Assembly (NCBI RefSeq): GCF_002878395.1
Contig: NC_061114.1
Location: 141,614,422-141,678,421 of the forward strand
Length of the DNA stretch: 64,000 nt
Direction: 5' to 3'
DNA from: Capsicum annuum
Lineage: Eukaryota > Streptophyta > Magnoliopsida > Solanales > Solanaceae
Position numbers and translations under genes: made by a program. Positions 36,370 through 47,024 of the stretch are shown in pieces (the first letter of the stretch is position 1; every line of letters starts with the position of its first letter). The notes under the pieces are model-generated. The model was not told where the DNA came from, ran no database searches, and was given only the letters and a program-made list of their open reading frames with translations.

Positions 36370-37859
36370 TGATGTGTGATCAAATGCTAACACATTTGAG
36401 GCTTTTAACTCTAAATAATTGTGAAGTCTTAAGCAACTTTTGTTATTTTTAATTGTTTTTGTTGTGTTAATGCAGGTGTAAGTGATAGGTTGGAAATTAA
36501 AGAAAAGAGGAATAAACCAAGTAAAATCTGGTGCAAATGCACTGAAGTATTTCTGATGACATTTTTTGATGCGTCGTCAGCCTGGTGATTGGTTATCAAA
36601 GTTACCGTCAAGCTTAGAAAGAATCTGAAGAAGTGAAGTGAAGTGTGATGACATTTTTGATATGTCGTCACAAATGTGATAAGGCGTCAAAATTTCCATC
36701 AACTCAAAATAGAACATGATGATTGCTAGTAAGGACGTGGTGACATTTCTGACGTGTCATCACATATTCGATAAGCTATCAAGATTTTGTTGTCAGGAAA
36801 AGTAGAAGATTCTATTATATTGAAAGCTTTGACGATATTCCGCACAAGCTGTCAGGTGTCTGACAAGACATCAGAAATGGCATCGTCTTTTTTGAGGAAA
36901 AGCTGAAACCTTGATTTTATTCTCTTATTTAGGATTAACTATAAAAAGCCTTGTTTAGGATTTTCTAAGAGGGGGTCGCACCTTGAGTTTTGGAGATACA
37001 CTTTGATATTTACTCTCTCTAATTTTCTAGGCTTGAAAAAGCAAATACTTTGAAGAGATTATCATCATTGTTTTGGAATTTCACTTTGTGATCTAATCTA
37101 TGATTCACTAATTATTATTCAACTTTGTAATTTTATCTTTCAAATCATGAATTCAATTATATGTTTTGTTCATTACATCATGAGTGGATAAATTCCATTA
37201 ACCTGGATTATAGGATCTAGGGTTAGGTCATGATAAGGTGTTAAATACTCAAGGTTTAATAAGTGTTAGGATTCCTTGATAATTCTGAGATTATATTTTA
37301 TGTCTGTTGGTTACAAATAATAGGTATACCTACTTTGGTTTGCTTGAGAAAGAAATCATAAATAGTAGGAAGTGAATTATCAACAGGGACTCGGAAAGGC
37401 TTCATTTAACAATTAGCACTGTAACAAGGTTTATTAACCTGAGGTAAAATCTGGGTAGTCAGTAGTGATTCCCTAAGTTCGAGAGGATTAGGAAATTTGA
37501 TGCTTGAATAGGTCTAGAGACATTTAAGCATATCATCAATAAAGATAACTTGTTATCCTAACCACCGTGAGAAACTTGAGTCACCTTTAACATCTGTCAT
37601 GTACCGTATGCCCTAGTGAACATAATTTGAATTATTCCATAAACTCTTGATTACCAATAATCACTTGTTAAACCATTAAAAACCCCCCATTTTGTCTTTT
37701 CATGTCAGTTGTTTGAATATAACTTGTAGCATTAGTTTCAAATTAGTTTAATCGCCACTCATATTGTTCCCTATGGTTTTGACCCCGACTCCAAAGTTGG
37801 GTAAATATATTGACGACGATTGTCTTGCACTAAATTGACATGTAAGTTGAGCGTTATCA
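36370..37859 (+). repeat. 5' LTR of the tRNA-Asp-type element
   Basis: Starts TGATGTGTGATC and ends GCGTTATCA. The U3-like part (36540-36890) has several TGACG/CGTCA half-sites, one pair forming a hairpin around GATGACATTTTTGATATGTC. Just before the end lies the TTCCCTATGGTTTTGACCCC phrase shared with the LTR at 45640. Confidence 0.92.
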
Positions 37860-37863
37860 AAAA

Positions 37864-37881
37864 TGGCGCCATTTCCAGGGA
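37864..37881 (+). other. Primer binding site, tRNA-Asp type
   Basis: TGGCGCCATTTCCAGGGA lies five bases after the LTR and matches the plant tRNA-Asp 3' end complement (TGGCGCCGTTGCCGGGGA) at 15 of 18 positions. Confidence 0.85.
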
Positions 37882-38009
37882 TCAATTTGGCGTATTGAGT
37901 TGGTTTGGAATTTTTACCTACTTGCTTGAATTCAGACTTGTATATATATTTTTTTAGTTTCTTTTATTTCTTATGTTAGGTAGATTTTTATTTTACTTTA
38001 CTTATTACT

Positions 38010-39101
38010 ATGGGATCTTTGAATGAGCATGAGCTTGGTGGTTGGAAATCTTATCTTGATGATCCATGTCCATATTGTGATGAACCTCACTTTTGGCAAG
38101 ACTATGGATATGCTCCTCGGAGAGAGATGTGTGCACCATCTCTATCCTATCGGGAGTACGATTGTTCTGTATATGGTGGTCAAAATTGATATTGGAGTGA
38201 TTTCCCAAATACCCTCTCTCCCCGATATGCTAACCCAAATTCTAGTTCTTTTTATGATTTTGATCGGTTTTATGGTCAAGAACAGGAAGAATGAATCACC
38301 GTAAAGAGTGGCATTGAAGCTATGCTTCTACTAATGTTAGAGTGTGTGGATACAATGAATGATATCATAAGTGATATACATTAAGACATAAGGGCAAATA
38401 ATAAGGAAAGAAGAATGATAGAGGATATAGATATAGAGGCCAAGCATTCAAAGCACTTTTCCACATTATGTTTAGATAATATCTTGTCTGTGGAATTATT
38501 TAACATAATGGACGAGAGTGAAGATAAGGAGCAAGAATCTGATATTGATGATGAGCTTGATGTTGATCAACCATTGGTGATTTCCTAACCAACCAAACCA
38601 TTTATGAATGAAGATGCCAAAGACGAGGAGATAGTACTAGAGTCAAAAGAAGAAATCAAGCACAATCCTTGTGAAGACTTTAGTCCATTTTGGGGTAAAA
38701 ATACTAATAGGGATGCTACTTCAAAATTGAGAGTTAGTCCTTATTCGAATCACTTTTCAATATTATGTTTGGTGGATTTGATGAAAGTCGAATCACCCAA
38801 CCAAATAATGAATTTTGAAAATGAGGAGGAAGATTCTTACATTTTGGAGTTTGTCCTTCCAAAAGGGTATACTATAACCCCAATCTTGAAGGCCAAAAGT
38901 CTTAAAGATCGATGTCCATTTATTGGCTATTTAAGATTCTCACTGTTGCCAAGTGAGTCCACACAAAAGTTCAATAGAAAATTGGGCAAGAAGTTTAAGT
39001 CTTCGAAGTGGTGTGATAGAACATTCCTCATCATACCCTCACATTTGCCCAACACACCCGAAGATGTATTGATCAAAAGTTGGGTTGGCGTTTATCAATA
39101 A
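38010..39101 (+). pseudogene. Decayed 363-codon ORF of unknown function in the tRNA-Asp-type element
   Basis: One frame runs without frameshift from the ATG at 38010 to the stop at 39099-39101. It is broken only by four nonsense codons: TGA at 38187 and 38292, TAA at 38382 and 38586. The N-terminus has a CPYC motif (residues 20-23) in an aromatic context (PHFWQDYGY). The middle is acidic and low in hydrophobicity. The intact last 165 codons (from 38604) contain ILEFVLPKGY and KSLKDRCPFIGYLRFSLLP. It occupies the gag position, but I see no capsid or zinc-knuckle signature and do not recognise a function. The lone frame suggests the ORF was maintained until recent insertion. Confidence 0.75.
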
Positions 39102-39138
39102 GGTATCTTGATGAAGTCTGAGTAGTCAAGATAACTGA

Positions 39139-39185
39139 GTCATGCCGCGACACTAAATTAGGCACTTCTTGGGAGGCAATCCAAG
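39139..39185 (+). other. Conserved GTC-GCCGC-GAC / CTTGG-CCAAG hairpin motif
   Basis: GTCATGCCGCGAC (39139-39151) and CTTGGGAGGCAATCCAAG (39168-39185) lie shortly after the ORF. The second is a perfect 5-bp-stem hairpin with an 8-base loop. I recognise this pair as a recurrent non-coding motif of plant Tat/Athila-type elements. Its role is unknown. Confidence 0.65.
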
Positions 39186-40725
39186 GTATTTTGTTGTTTG
39201 TATTCGTATTATGTGATTGATATCAAACCTTTGCACCTATGGTGCCACAGGTATGTTTCTGGCTCTCTTGTTTTGGTTTGATGTATTGGGGACTTTGCAT
39301 GATTTTAAGTTAAGGGTAGGGCTACTTGTGGGTGTTGGTGTCTTCCTGGTGTTTTTGTTGTCGTGCCTTTTTTCCCTGGAGTCTTGTTCCTAGTAGAGCC
39401 GACATATTTAGGTGTATTATTTTTTCATTGTGATGTATTATGGTTGACTGGGATAAAAATAAGTATCTACAGCAGTTGACATATTTTTGTTGATTTTTCT
39501 TGGAATGATAACTACCTCTCCAATTATCTGTGTTAACTGTGTGATGTGCATCTCTGTGTGACTACTTTGAATCTTTTTATGGCATTAGTCCTGGGGACAT
39601 GATAATCAAAGTTAACAATTGCTTAACTCAGATAGGTAGTGGCTTGTGATGTACCTTTGTGCCACGTATGTGTGAGATACGACCTAGTTTTATTTGTGTG
39701 TCAAATCCAGAACTTGCCCGGTTTTTCTAACCTAGGTTGTAGGATAGGGGTTAGGAAAGAATCATAGGCCGTTTTTTAAATTTAGTCCACTTTTAGCCTA
39801 AATAACCTTCCCAGTATGCATAAGATCCCTTGATCCCTACTTTGAGGCTTAATTGCCTATTTTTTTTTAAGATACCTATCACCTTCACATTAATATTGTA
39901 ATAAACCTGTTTTGGCCCTAGTCCTCCTTGGACATTGTGCACCTTGACTTAGGCAAACAACCTAAGTTGAGGGTGGCTATTATAAGGGTGTGTGATGCAA
40001 AATGAGTATGAAGAGAGGTAGAACAAGAGAAAAGAATAAAGAACTGGGTGCAGTGAAAAAAGAATAAGAAATAAAAAAGTTGTGTAAAAGATGAGAAAAA
40101 GATAATTTCATTATTGAAAAGACTGCACCCATTTTGAGCATGTGTGATTAATAAAAGAGAGGAAGAGAAAAAGGTTAAGAAGTAAAACCCCAAGAGGTTA
40201 GTGTAGTGTCAAGGAGGCGTAGTAACTTTAAATACCCTTGAATATCATACCAGCCCCTATCCTACATTACACGCCGAGAAAAAGTCCTATAGTGATCCTA
40301 GCTGACATGTCTGAAGACCTTGGCAATGGAAATAAGGGTAAGCCTATGGAAAATGACATACAATGATTGGAACTTTATTCTGAGAGTGACGATCTGTGGA
40401 TTATCTCTATTTTAAACATTTGATGTCTGATATGAGTGAGAAAGGGATTTCTTTATTGTGAGGGCACACTAGGTATGTTACAGGTAGCTAACTTATTTGG
40501 GTAGTGCAATGTTGGTGTATGCATAATTGTGCTACTGAATTTATACCATATCTTGAGTCCTGTGTGTCACATTGTTGTTCTTCAATAGTATACACAATTG
40601 AGTTTGAAATAGTTGACCTTGGAGAAAGTAAAGTATGTTTGAGCTTATATGAATGAGTGACTGCCGATTGGACTTTGTATCTTCCTAGTTATGTTTTGGT
40701 TGCTTGAGGTAAAGCAATTGTTTTA
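39186..40725 (+). other. Non-coding interior of the tRNA-Asp-type element
   Basis: No pol remains on either strand. There is an inverted repeat GGGTGCAGT (40046-40054) / ACTGCACCC (40122-40130) around a purine-rich loop, and a long purine-rich stretch at 40005-40190. The minus-strand ORF at 39918-40193 is the shadow of that purine tract. Confidence 0.7.
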
Positions 40726-40737
40726 AGTTAAGGGTGT
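40726..40737 (+). other. Polypurine tract of the tRNA-Asp-type element
   Basis: AGTTAAGGGTGT directly before the 3' LTR start TGATGTG. The same tract in the same position precedes the LTR at 45640-47024 on the minus strand. Confidence 0.7.
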
Positions 40738-42223
40738 TGATGTGTGAGCAGATGGTAACACATTTAAGGCTTTTAACTCTAAATAATTGTGAAGTCTAAA
40801 GAAACTTTTGTTATTTTTGATTGTTTTTGTTGTGTTAATGCAGGTGTAAGTGATAGGTTGGAAATTAAAGAAAAGAGGAATAAACCAAGTAAAATCTGGT
40901 GCAAATGCACTGAAGTATTTCTGATGACATTTTTTGACGTGTCGTCAGCCTGGTGATTGGTTATCAAAGTTGCCGTCAAGCTTATAAAGAATCTGAAGAA
41001 GTGAAGTGAAGTGTGACGACATTTTTGATATGTCGTCACAAATGTGATAAGGCATCAAAATTTCCATCAAATCAAAATAGAACATGATGATTGCTAGTGT
41101 GGACGTGGTGACATTTCTGACGTGTCATCACATATTCGATAAGCTGTCAAGATTTTGTTGTCAGGAAAAGTAGAAGATTCTATTATATTGAAAGCTTTGA
41201 CGATATTCCGCACAAACAATCAGGTGTCTGACAAGCGGTCAGAAATGGCGTCGTCTATCCCGAGGAAAAGCTGAAACCTTGATTTTATTTCCTTATTTAG
41301 GATTAACTATAAAAATCCTAGTTTAGGGTTTCCTAAGAGGGGGACGCACATTGAGTTCTGGGGATACACTCTGATATTTTCTCTCTCTAATTTTCTAGGC
41401 TTGAAAAATCAAATACTTTGAAGAGACTATCATCATTCTTTTGGAATTTCACTTTGTGAACTAATCTATGATTCACTAATTATTATTCATCTCTGTAAGT
41501 TTATCTTTCAAATCATGTTCAATTATGTATTTTGGTTGTTACATCATGAGTGGCTAAATTTTGTTAACCTGGATTATGGGATCTAGGGTTAGGTCATGAT
41601 AAGGGGTTAAATACTCAAGGTTTAATAAGTGTTAGGATTTCTTGATAATTCTGAGATTATAATTTATGTCTGTTGGTTGCAAACAATAGGTGTACCTACT
41701 TTGGTTTGCTTGAGAAAGTAATCATAAACAGTAGGAAGTGAATTATCAACAGGGACTTGGAAAGGCTTCGTTTATTAATCAGCTGTGTAACAAGGTTGAT
41801 TAACCTGAGGTAAAATCTGGACAGTCAGTAGCGATTCCCTAAGTCCGAGAGGATTAGGAAATTAGACGCTTGAATAGGTCGAGAGACATTTGAGCATATC
41901 ATCGATAAACATAACTTGTTATCCTAACCACCGTGAGAACCTTGAGTCACCTTTTATATCATTCATGTACCGTAAGCCTTAGTGAACATAATTCTACTTA
42001 TCCATAAACTCTTTATTACCAACAATCACTTGTTCAACCATTAAAAACCCCTATTTTTTCTTTTCGTGTCAGTTGTTTGAATTTAACTTGTAGCTTTAGT
42101 TTCAAATTAGTTTAATCTCCACTCACATTGTTCCCTGTGGATTTGATTCCGACTGCAAAGTTGGATAAATATATTGACGATGACCGTCTTGCACTAAATT
42201 GACGTGTAAGTTGAGCGTTATCA
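40738..42223 (+). repeat. 3' LTR of the tRNA-Asp-type element
   Basis: Aligns end to end with 36370-37859 with few substitutions. ORF-like shadows on the minus strand at 40779-41039 and 36429-36671 are the two LTR copies of the same chance frame. Confidence 0.92.
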
Positions 42224-42728
42224 ATATTACATTAACAAAGGCAACAACTACTAAACCATCACGAGTAAAATCAACTTTTGAAAGTTCACAACAAAAAGTA
42301 TCTTACCACCCATTTCAAACACACATTAAGAACTTTCACAAAATTAGTATCAACCAAAGAATGGATTAAAAAAATAAGTAGCTAGTTAGAAAAGATTGAT
42401 AAAATTCTAATTCTTAATTAATAAATAACCAATTTAAAAATATTTAATAATTAGTTTTAATGTCCCAGCCCATGGTCTGGTCTCTCAGGCTGACGGGTTA
42501 GGCCTCTGAGGCTGACTGGGCTTATAAGCCTCATTTCTAAATTGGCTAAAAGAAAATTAGCCCAGCCCTACTTAATTAAAGGGTTGGGTTGGACTGGCAT
42601 CACCGGCCAAACCTCTATTCATAGCTCTACATACAGTAAATTCTTGTGGTTGAGTCCTTACTCAAACCTTGCGCATAATGGGAGCTTTATTGTACTGGGC
42701 TGCCCTTTATTCTTCACTTTGTAGCAAT

Positions 42729-43300
42729 GAATTTTTGTAGCTATATATAATTGTAAAACATATGGCTATATATTTACTTTTTGTAGCAAATTTACAAAGT
42801 AACTTTAATTTATGTATTTCATGGCACAATGAATAAATTCTTAGCTACATACAAAATGTTTGTAGAAAATACTTCATTTTATAACTATGAATTTTCAAAC
42901 TCACAACTAAATGTAAGGATTGTATTACGAGGCTAAAACATAAACTAGCCATAAATTTTGAATTTTCATAGTAAAGTCTTTTGCCACAATAGAATTCCTT
43001 TTGGCTATGGTATAAAGAAATTACTACATGTTCTATTTGTCGTGAAAAAAAGTAAAATTATTTGCAATACATATATATTTTGAAGTAAGATTTTTTTGGA
43101 CCATCACATCTATAATAAAAATTTTCATAACTGTAAGTATTTGTCCTTAGCCACAAACCATGAAAAGTCTGTACCTAACTTTTAATTACGCCACTTCTTA
43201 CTACTAGTGCTATAAAAAATTGTGGCAAAAGTGTTTAGCTGTAGAACTTTTCATATTTAGCTACGATATGCTATGTAGGTATATATGAATTTTTCAAGAA
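42729..43300. repeat. TAGCTA/TTGTAGC-rich block, possible CACTA subterminal region
   Basis: Continues the sequence into which the SINE was inserted. Dispersed GTAGCTA, TAGCTAC, TGTAGCAAA and GGCTATA motifs in both directions resemble 19600-20300. TACTACTAGTG at 43199-43209 is a candidate CACTA-type end (reverse complement CACTAGTAG). No ORF. Confidence 0.4.
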
Positions 43301-43664
43301 ATTACATGGGATGACCCCCGTATTGGGTGGTTTTGCTTTTTTGTTCTCCTTAAAAAAGGTCTTTAAAGACTAGAACTTTCTTCTTTTTATGTATTGAACA
43401 AATGCATTTTTGCTCCTTTACACCTCAAATACTTTTTCACTTTCCATGTTTATTTGTTTCCCAACTTCTATTTTTATTTCTTTTTTTCCTTGATTTTTAG
43501 TTTTTCCTTTTCTTTTTTTTTTTTAATTTTATTTCTTTTGTCTTATCCTTTACTCTTCTTTTATTTTTTTTTATTTTTTTTCCTTCTTTTTTTCCTCAAA
43601 CATTATTTATTTCTCTTTTTTTAATTCATTTGTCTCCACTTTTATTTTTCTTTTAATTTTTATT

Positions 43665-43930
43665 TTTACAATAACAACAACAACAACATACCCAATATAT
43701 TCCTACCAAGTGGGGTCTGAGAAGGGTAAGTAAACGCAGTTCATATCATTACCTTAAAGGTGAGATACAGAGGTTGTTTCTAATTGACCCCCGACTCAAG
43801 TTAAAATAATCTAGACAAAAAATAGTAAAATGAAAAAATACAATGCAAGTTACTGCGCCCAATAATACCATAAACAAGATTCATCCTGAAATAATACTAA
43901 TCTTTTACCCTAATCATCCTCCTCCACAAC
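43665..43930 (-). mobile_element. Au-like SINE, minus strand
   Basis: The left end is (CAA)n, the SINE's (TTG)n tail on the minus strand. It is followed by ATACCCAATATATTCC, AAGTGGGGTCTGAG and GACCCCCGACTC, a common Solanaceae SINE 3' body. The 5' head is not recognisable, so the right boundary is approximate. It interrupts the pyrimidine arm. Confidence 0.6.
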
Positions 43931-44187
43931 TTATATTTTCTTCATTTTTCTCAAACTTTATTTTTATTTTTTCTTCTTAATTTTGTTTTTCTCAATCTTT
44001 ATATTTTATTTTATTCTTCTCTTTTGTTTTCTTAACCTTTTTTTTTCTTTTTTCTCAATCTTTATTCTTTTCTCTTTTTTTTCTTCTCTATTTCTTTTTT
44101 CTCAACTTCAATTATATTTTGCTAACAGACAGGAAGTTGGATAATCCACCTATAAGACCTACTTTTTTGATGTCGAAGTAAATTTAT

Positions 44188-45205
44188 GGGCATGATTTGA
44201 TGTTTGGAAGTTCTTTTAGATAAGTCTTGCCTCTAAGGCAAGAGTTATAAAACATCTCATAAATCAATACATATTGTGGTAGTGTCAGGTCTTATTCATG
44301 GGTATAGCTTGTTGTTTGAAAATCCTTGAGCTAAGTCTTTCCTCTAATGCAAGAGTTATAGAGTATTATCATAATTAATACCTAATGAAATAGTGTTAAC
44401 TCTTGCCCATGAGGAGTAACTTGTTTTCTTAGAGAGATTCTTGGGCTAAGTCTTGTCTTAGAGGTAAGAGTAATATAGGATCTCATATAAAGTGTGGTAG
44501 TATCATCACTTTCTCATGGGGCATAACTTGTTTGAAAGTCATTGGGTTAAGTTTTGACTCTAGACAAGAGTTATAGAATATCTCATAAATCAAGACACAA
44601 TGTGGTAGTGTCAACTCTTTTCAATAGGGCATAACTTGTAGTTTGAAAGTCCTTGGGCTAAATCTTGTAACTAAGGCAGAGTTATAGACTATGTCATAAA
44701 TAAAAACACAATGTTATAGTGTGAACTCTTTCCCATAAGGCGTAACTTATTATTTGAAAGTCACTAGGTGAAGTCTTGACTCTAGGTAAGAGTTATAAAA
44801 TATCTCATAAATCAACACACAATGTGGTAGTGACAATTTTTACCTATGGGGCATAACTTGTTTGAAAGTCATTGGGCTAAGTATTTCCTCTAAGGCGAGA
44901 GTTATGAAACATTTTATTAATAAAGACACAATGTGGTAGTGTCAGCTGTTGCCCATGGGGCATAACTTGTTGTTTAAGGGTCTTTGGGCTAAATCTTGTC
45001 AACTAAGGCAAGAGTTATAGAACATATCATAAATAAAAAAACAATGTGGTCGTGTGAACTCTTGCCCATGGGGAGTAACTTGTTGTTTGAAATTCATTGG
45101 GCTAAGTCTTCCCTCTAAGGCAAAAGTTATAGAATATCACATAACTAAAATGACAATATGGTAGTGTCAACTCTTGTCCATAGAGTGTAACTTGTTGTTT
45201 GGAAG
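44188..45205 (+). repeat. Minisatellite of about 110-bp period, ten diverged copies
   Basis: The anchor GGGCATAACTTG (variable) starts at 44188, 44300, 44411, 44518, 44627, 44738, 44848, 44958, 45071 and 45182: steps of 107-113 bases. Each unit carries TTGGGCTAAGTCTTG, GGCAAGAGTTATAGA, GTGGTAGTGTC and AACTCTTGCCCATGG. Within units GGCAAGAGTT and AACTCTTGCC are perfect inverted repeats (for example 45007-45016 and 45057-45066). CTTGCCTCTAAGGCAAG at 44226-44242 is a tighter hairpin. Confidence 0.9.
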
Positions 45206-45639
45206 GAATCAACGAAAAAAATAAAGAAAAAGAAAAGAAAACTAATAAGAGTTGTCAATTTTTTTTAAAAGAGAAAAATAAAAAAAGAAAAATAGAAGTT
45301 GAGAGGAGAAAAGAGAAAAAATTAAAAGAAAAAAATTAAGTTTTAGAAAAAAAAACAAAAAAAGAAAAAATTAAAAAATAAAGACTGAGAAAAATATAAT
45401 TAAAATGAGAAAAGAAAAAACTAAAAACCAAAGAAAAATAAAAAAGATAAAAAGAAATAGAAGTTTAGAGCAAAAAAGGAAAAAAAAAAGTAAAGGTTAA
45501 GAAAAACATAAAAAGAAAAGAAAAAATAAAAAATAAAGTAAAATAAAAAAGAAAGAAAAATAGAAGTTGAAAGAAAAAAAAGTACGGACAGTTGTTAAAA
45601 ATATTTGAGATATGAAAGGCAAATAGGTATTCGTTCTAT

Positions 45640-47024
45640 TGATACGCCCAATATAAAACTCTCTTAAAAAGGTGTAAGCGGTCGTTATCAGATATATAAT
45701 CCAACAAAGGTTGGGATCGAATCCCATAGGGAATAAGATGCTAATTAAGCATTGTGCAGATTAATTGACTTTTAATCATATGTTTTCATTAGATAGGGAG
45801 TTTAGAATGAAATATTAATTTAGTAATTTCAGATTAGTGATGACCAGCGTTTTCTTTATAACGATTTGATAAATGAAAAATAGTAAACTAGGGTTATGCT
45901 CGCCAAGGTGTGTTAACTCTGTTTGGGTTACTGGTTACATGAACTTATATCAACACTTGTGATTAAAGAGAAGTTACAAAAAAATAACAATATAAATTGT
46001 AACAAATTCTCCAAAAAATTAATTTGGTTAAGGCATCAACTTGTAAATTAGAGAGGAAGAACTCTAATATATTATCATTATTATCTTTTCCTAACAATAA
46101 CTTCTTTAATCAAGAAAGTTATGTTTTAGGGAACACTCTTAAGTTTGAAGCCCAGAGAAGTCATTAACATGAAGAGAATGTGATATTATTACAATGTTAC
46201 TATAAATTTAGCATTCCAAAACCTAGAATTGAGGTTTCCCCAAAGCTCCCATAACCCTAGTTATTGAGCTTTAGACACATATACTTAGAAAATACATGAA
46301 AAGAATAATTTCATTAAATTGAAGGTTTAACTTACAATCCAAAAGAAATCAGAATTTCTAATCTAAAAATTCCAAGATAAGTAATGTATTCTTCAGCTAG
46401 AAACTTGTTTCTCAGCCAAACTTACATTACAAAATTGAGCAACAGCTAATATATACCTATGCTATCCCAAAACAGGTTATTTATAGGCTCCTCAAAAGTT
46501 GGGATTTAAAATTTGAATTTGGCTACCACATCAACATCGATGATTTTCCTGGTGGTTTGTCCAGCGATAATGGTTCGTTGGCTGAACCATCATTGATGTT
46601 TCAGTGATTGACTGTTGTATGGCTGTTGGCGTCAGCCTAGGAGATAGTTTATTATGGGACTGATGACTCATTGCTTCTTCCATCACTCATTTCTAATTTT
46701 GCATACATTATGATTTACTCTGATGATTTTGACAATGATCCTTTGTGACCTTGATGATCCGTCGGTTGGGTCATTGACTATCTCTAAGATTTTTGACATT
46801 TTTCTTAAGGGAATCAGGCAGTATGACAGTCCGTCGGACTTAGAAAATTAGTAGGTTAACTTATCACAAGCCTCTGACTCTTGACTTTCTAAACTTTTCA
46901 TGCTTTTAAGTTTAATTCCATAAAACAAGCACAAAACACATCAAATACCACTAATAGTTGTTCGAAAACAAACAATTATCCCTCATAAATGATGCAAGAT
47001 ATACCGTCAGAAATTAGTACATCA
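45640..47024 (-). repeat. 3' LTR of a second tRNA-Asp-type element
   Basis: On the minus strand it starts TGATGTAC at 47024 and ends GGGCGTATCA at 45640. It shares the TTCCCTATGGGATTCGATCCC and LTR-end architecture with 36370-37859. The polypurine tract AAGTTAAGGGTGT precedes it. No partner 5' LTR is present. The left neighbour is the foldback arm. Confidence 0.75.

Larger units (their letters stand above)
36370..42223 (+). mobile_element. Non-autonomous Tat/Athila-type LTR element (LARD-like) with one unknown ORF
   Basis: LTRs of 1490 bp (36370-37859) and 1486 bp (40738-42223) with TGATGTG...GTTATCA ends flank a 2.9-kb interior. The perfect TSD ATATT is at 36365-36369 and 42224-42228. The primer site matches tRNA-Asp, which is typical of Tat/Athila-type elements. 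The interior has one decayed ORF (38010-39101) and conserved non-coding motifs but no RT, RNase H, integrase or protease. Over the first 335 bp the LTRs differ at about 13 places, so it is the youngest full element here. It sits inside the hAT MITE. Confidence 0.88.
35683..42629. mobile_element. hAT-type MITE / non-autonomous element, split by an LTR element
   Basis: Terminal inverted repeats: the left end is TAGAGCTGTAAAAATAGG, and the reverse complement of the right end is TAGAGCTATGAATAGAGG. Both are followed by AGCCCAACCC-type subterminal sequence. The 8-bp TSD is CATACAAT (35675-35682) versus CATACAGT (42630-42637), 7 of 8 matching, as expected of hAT transposition. Without the LTR insertion the element is about 1.1 kb and has no transposase ORF. 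Inserted in the SINE. Confidence 0.8.
35569..42717 (+). mobile_element. TS/SolS-type tRNA-derived SINE, split by nested insertions
   Basis: The left piece (35569-35682) has a pol III A-box-like TTGGAGTAAATGG at 35582 and a B box GGTTCAAGCC at 35627. The body phrases GAAATGCAAGGTAAGGTTGC and, after the insertions, TTGTGGTTGAGTCC, GCGCATAATGGGAGC and TACTGGGCTGCCC match the tobacco/Solanaceae TS (SolS) SINE as I know it. A perfect 11-bp TSD TTTGTAGCAAT flanks it (35558-35568 and 42718-42728). Removing the insert gives about 200 bp. It is non-coding, and retroposition would have relied on LINE enzymes. Confidence 0.85.
43394..45639. mobile_element. Foldback-like element: pyrimidine/purine inverted arms around a 110-bp array
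   Basis: The left arm (43394-44110) is almost pure pyrimidine on the plus strand. The right arm (45211-45639) is almost pure purine and is its rough reverse complement. Outer landmarks pair as GAACAAAT (left) with GAACGAAT (right, reverse strand), then CTCAAATA and CAACTTCTATTTTT on each side. Between the arms is a minisatellite. A SINE interrupts the left arm, and an LTR starts exactly where the right arm stops, so the outer right end is missing. The long ORFs here (43394-43624, 45497-45727 minus) are low-complexity. Foldback or long-TIR MULE are both possible. Confidence 0.5.

Noticed and set aside
36429..36671. 80-codon minus ORF repeated at 40779-41039 as a conserved gene pair
   Set aside because: The two are the same position in the two LTR copies. 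Similarity comes from LTR duplication, not selection on a protein.
38023..38304. 93-codon ORF starting at 38023
   Set aside because: Different frame from the 38010-39101 reading frame that continues through the 165-codon intact part. The 38010 frame is preferred.
43394..43624. Phe/Leu-rich 76-codon ORF, and its counterpart at 45497-45727 minus
   Set aside because: Translations of T-rich and A-rich arms. Hydrophobicity is compositional, not a membrane protein.
44188..45205. Centromeric or telomeric satellite
   Set aside because: Only ten diverged units of about 110 bp between inverted arms. There is no telomere motif and no long array within the window.
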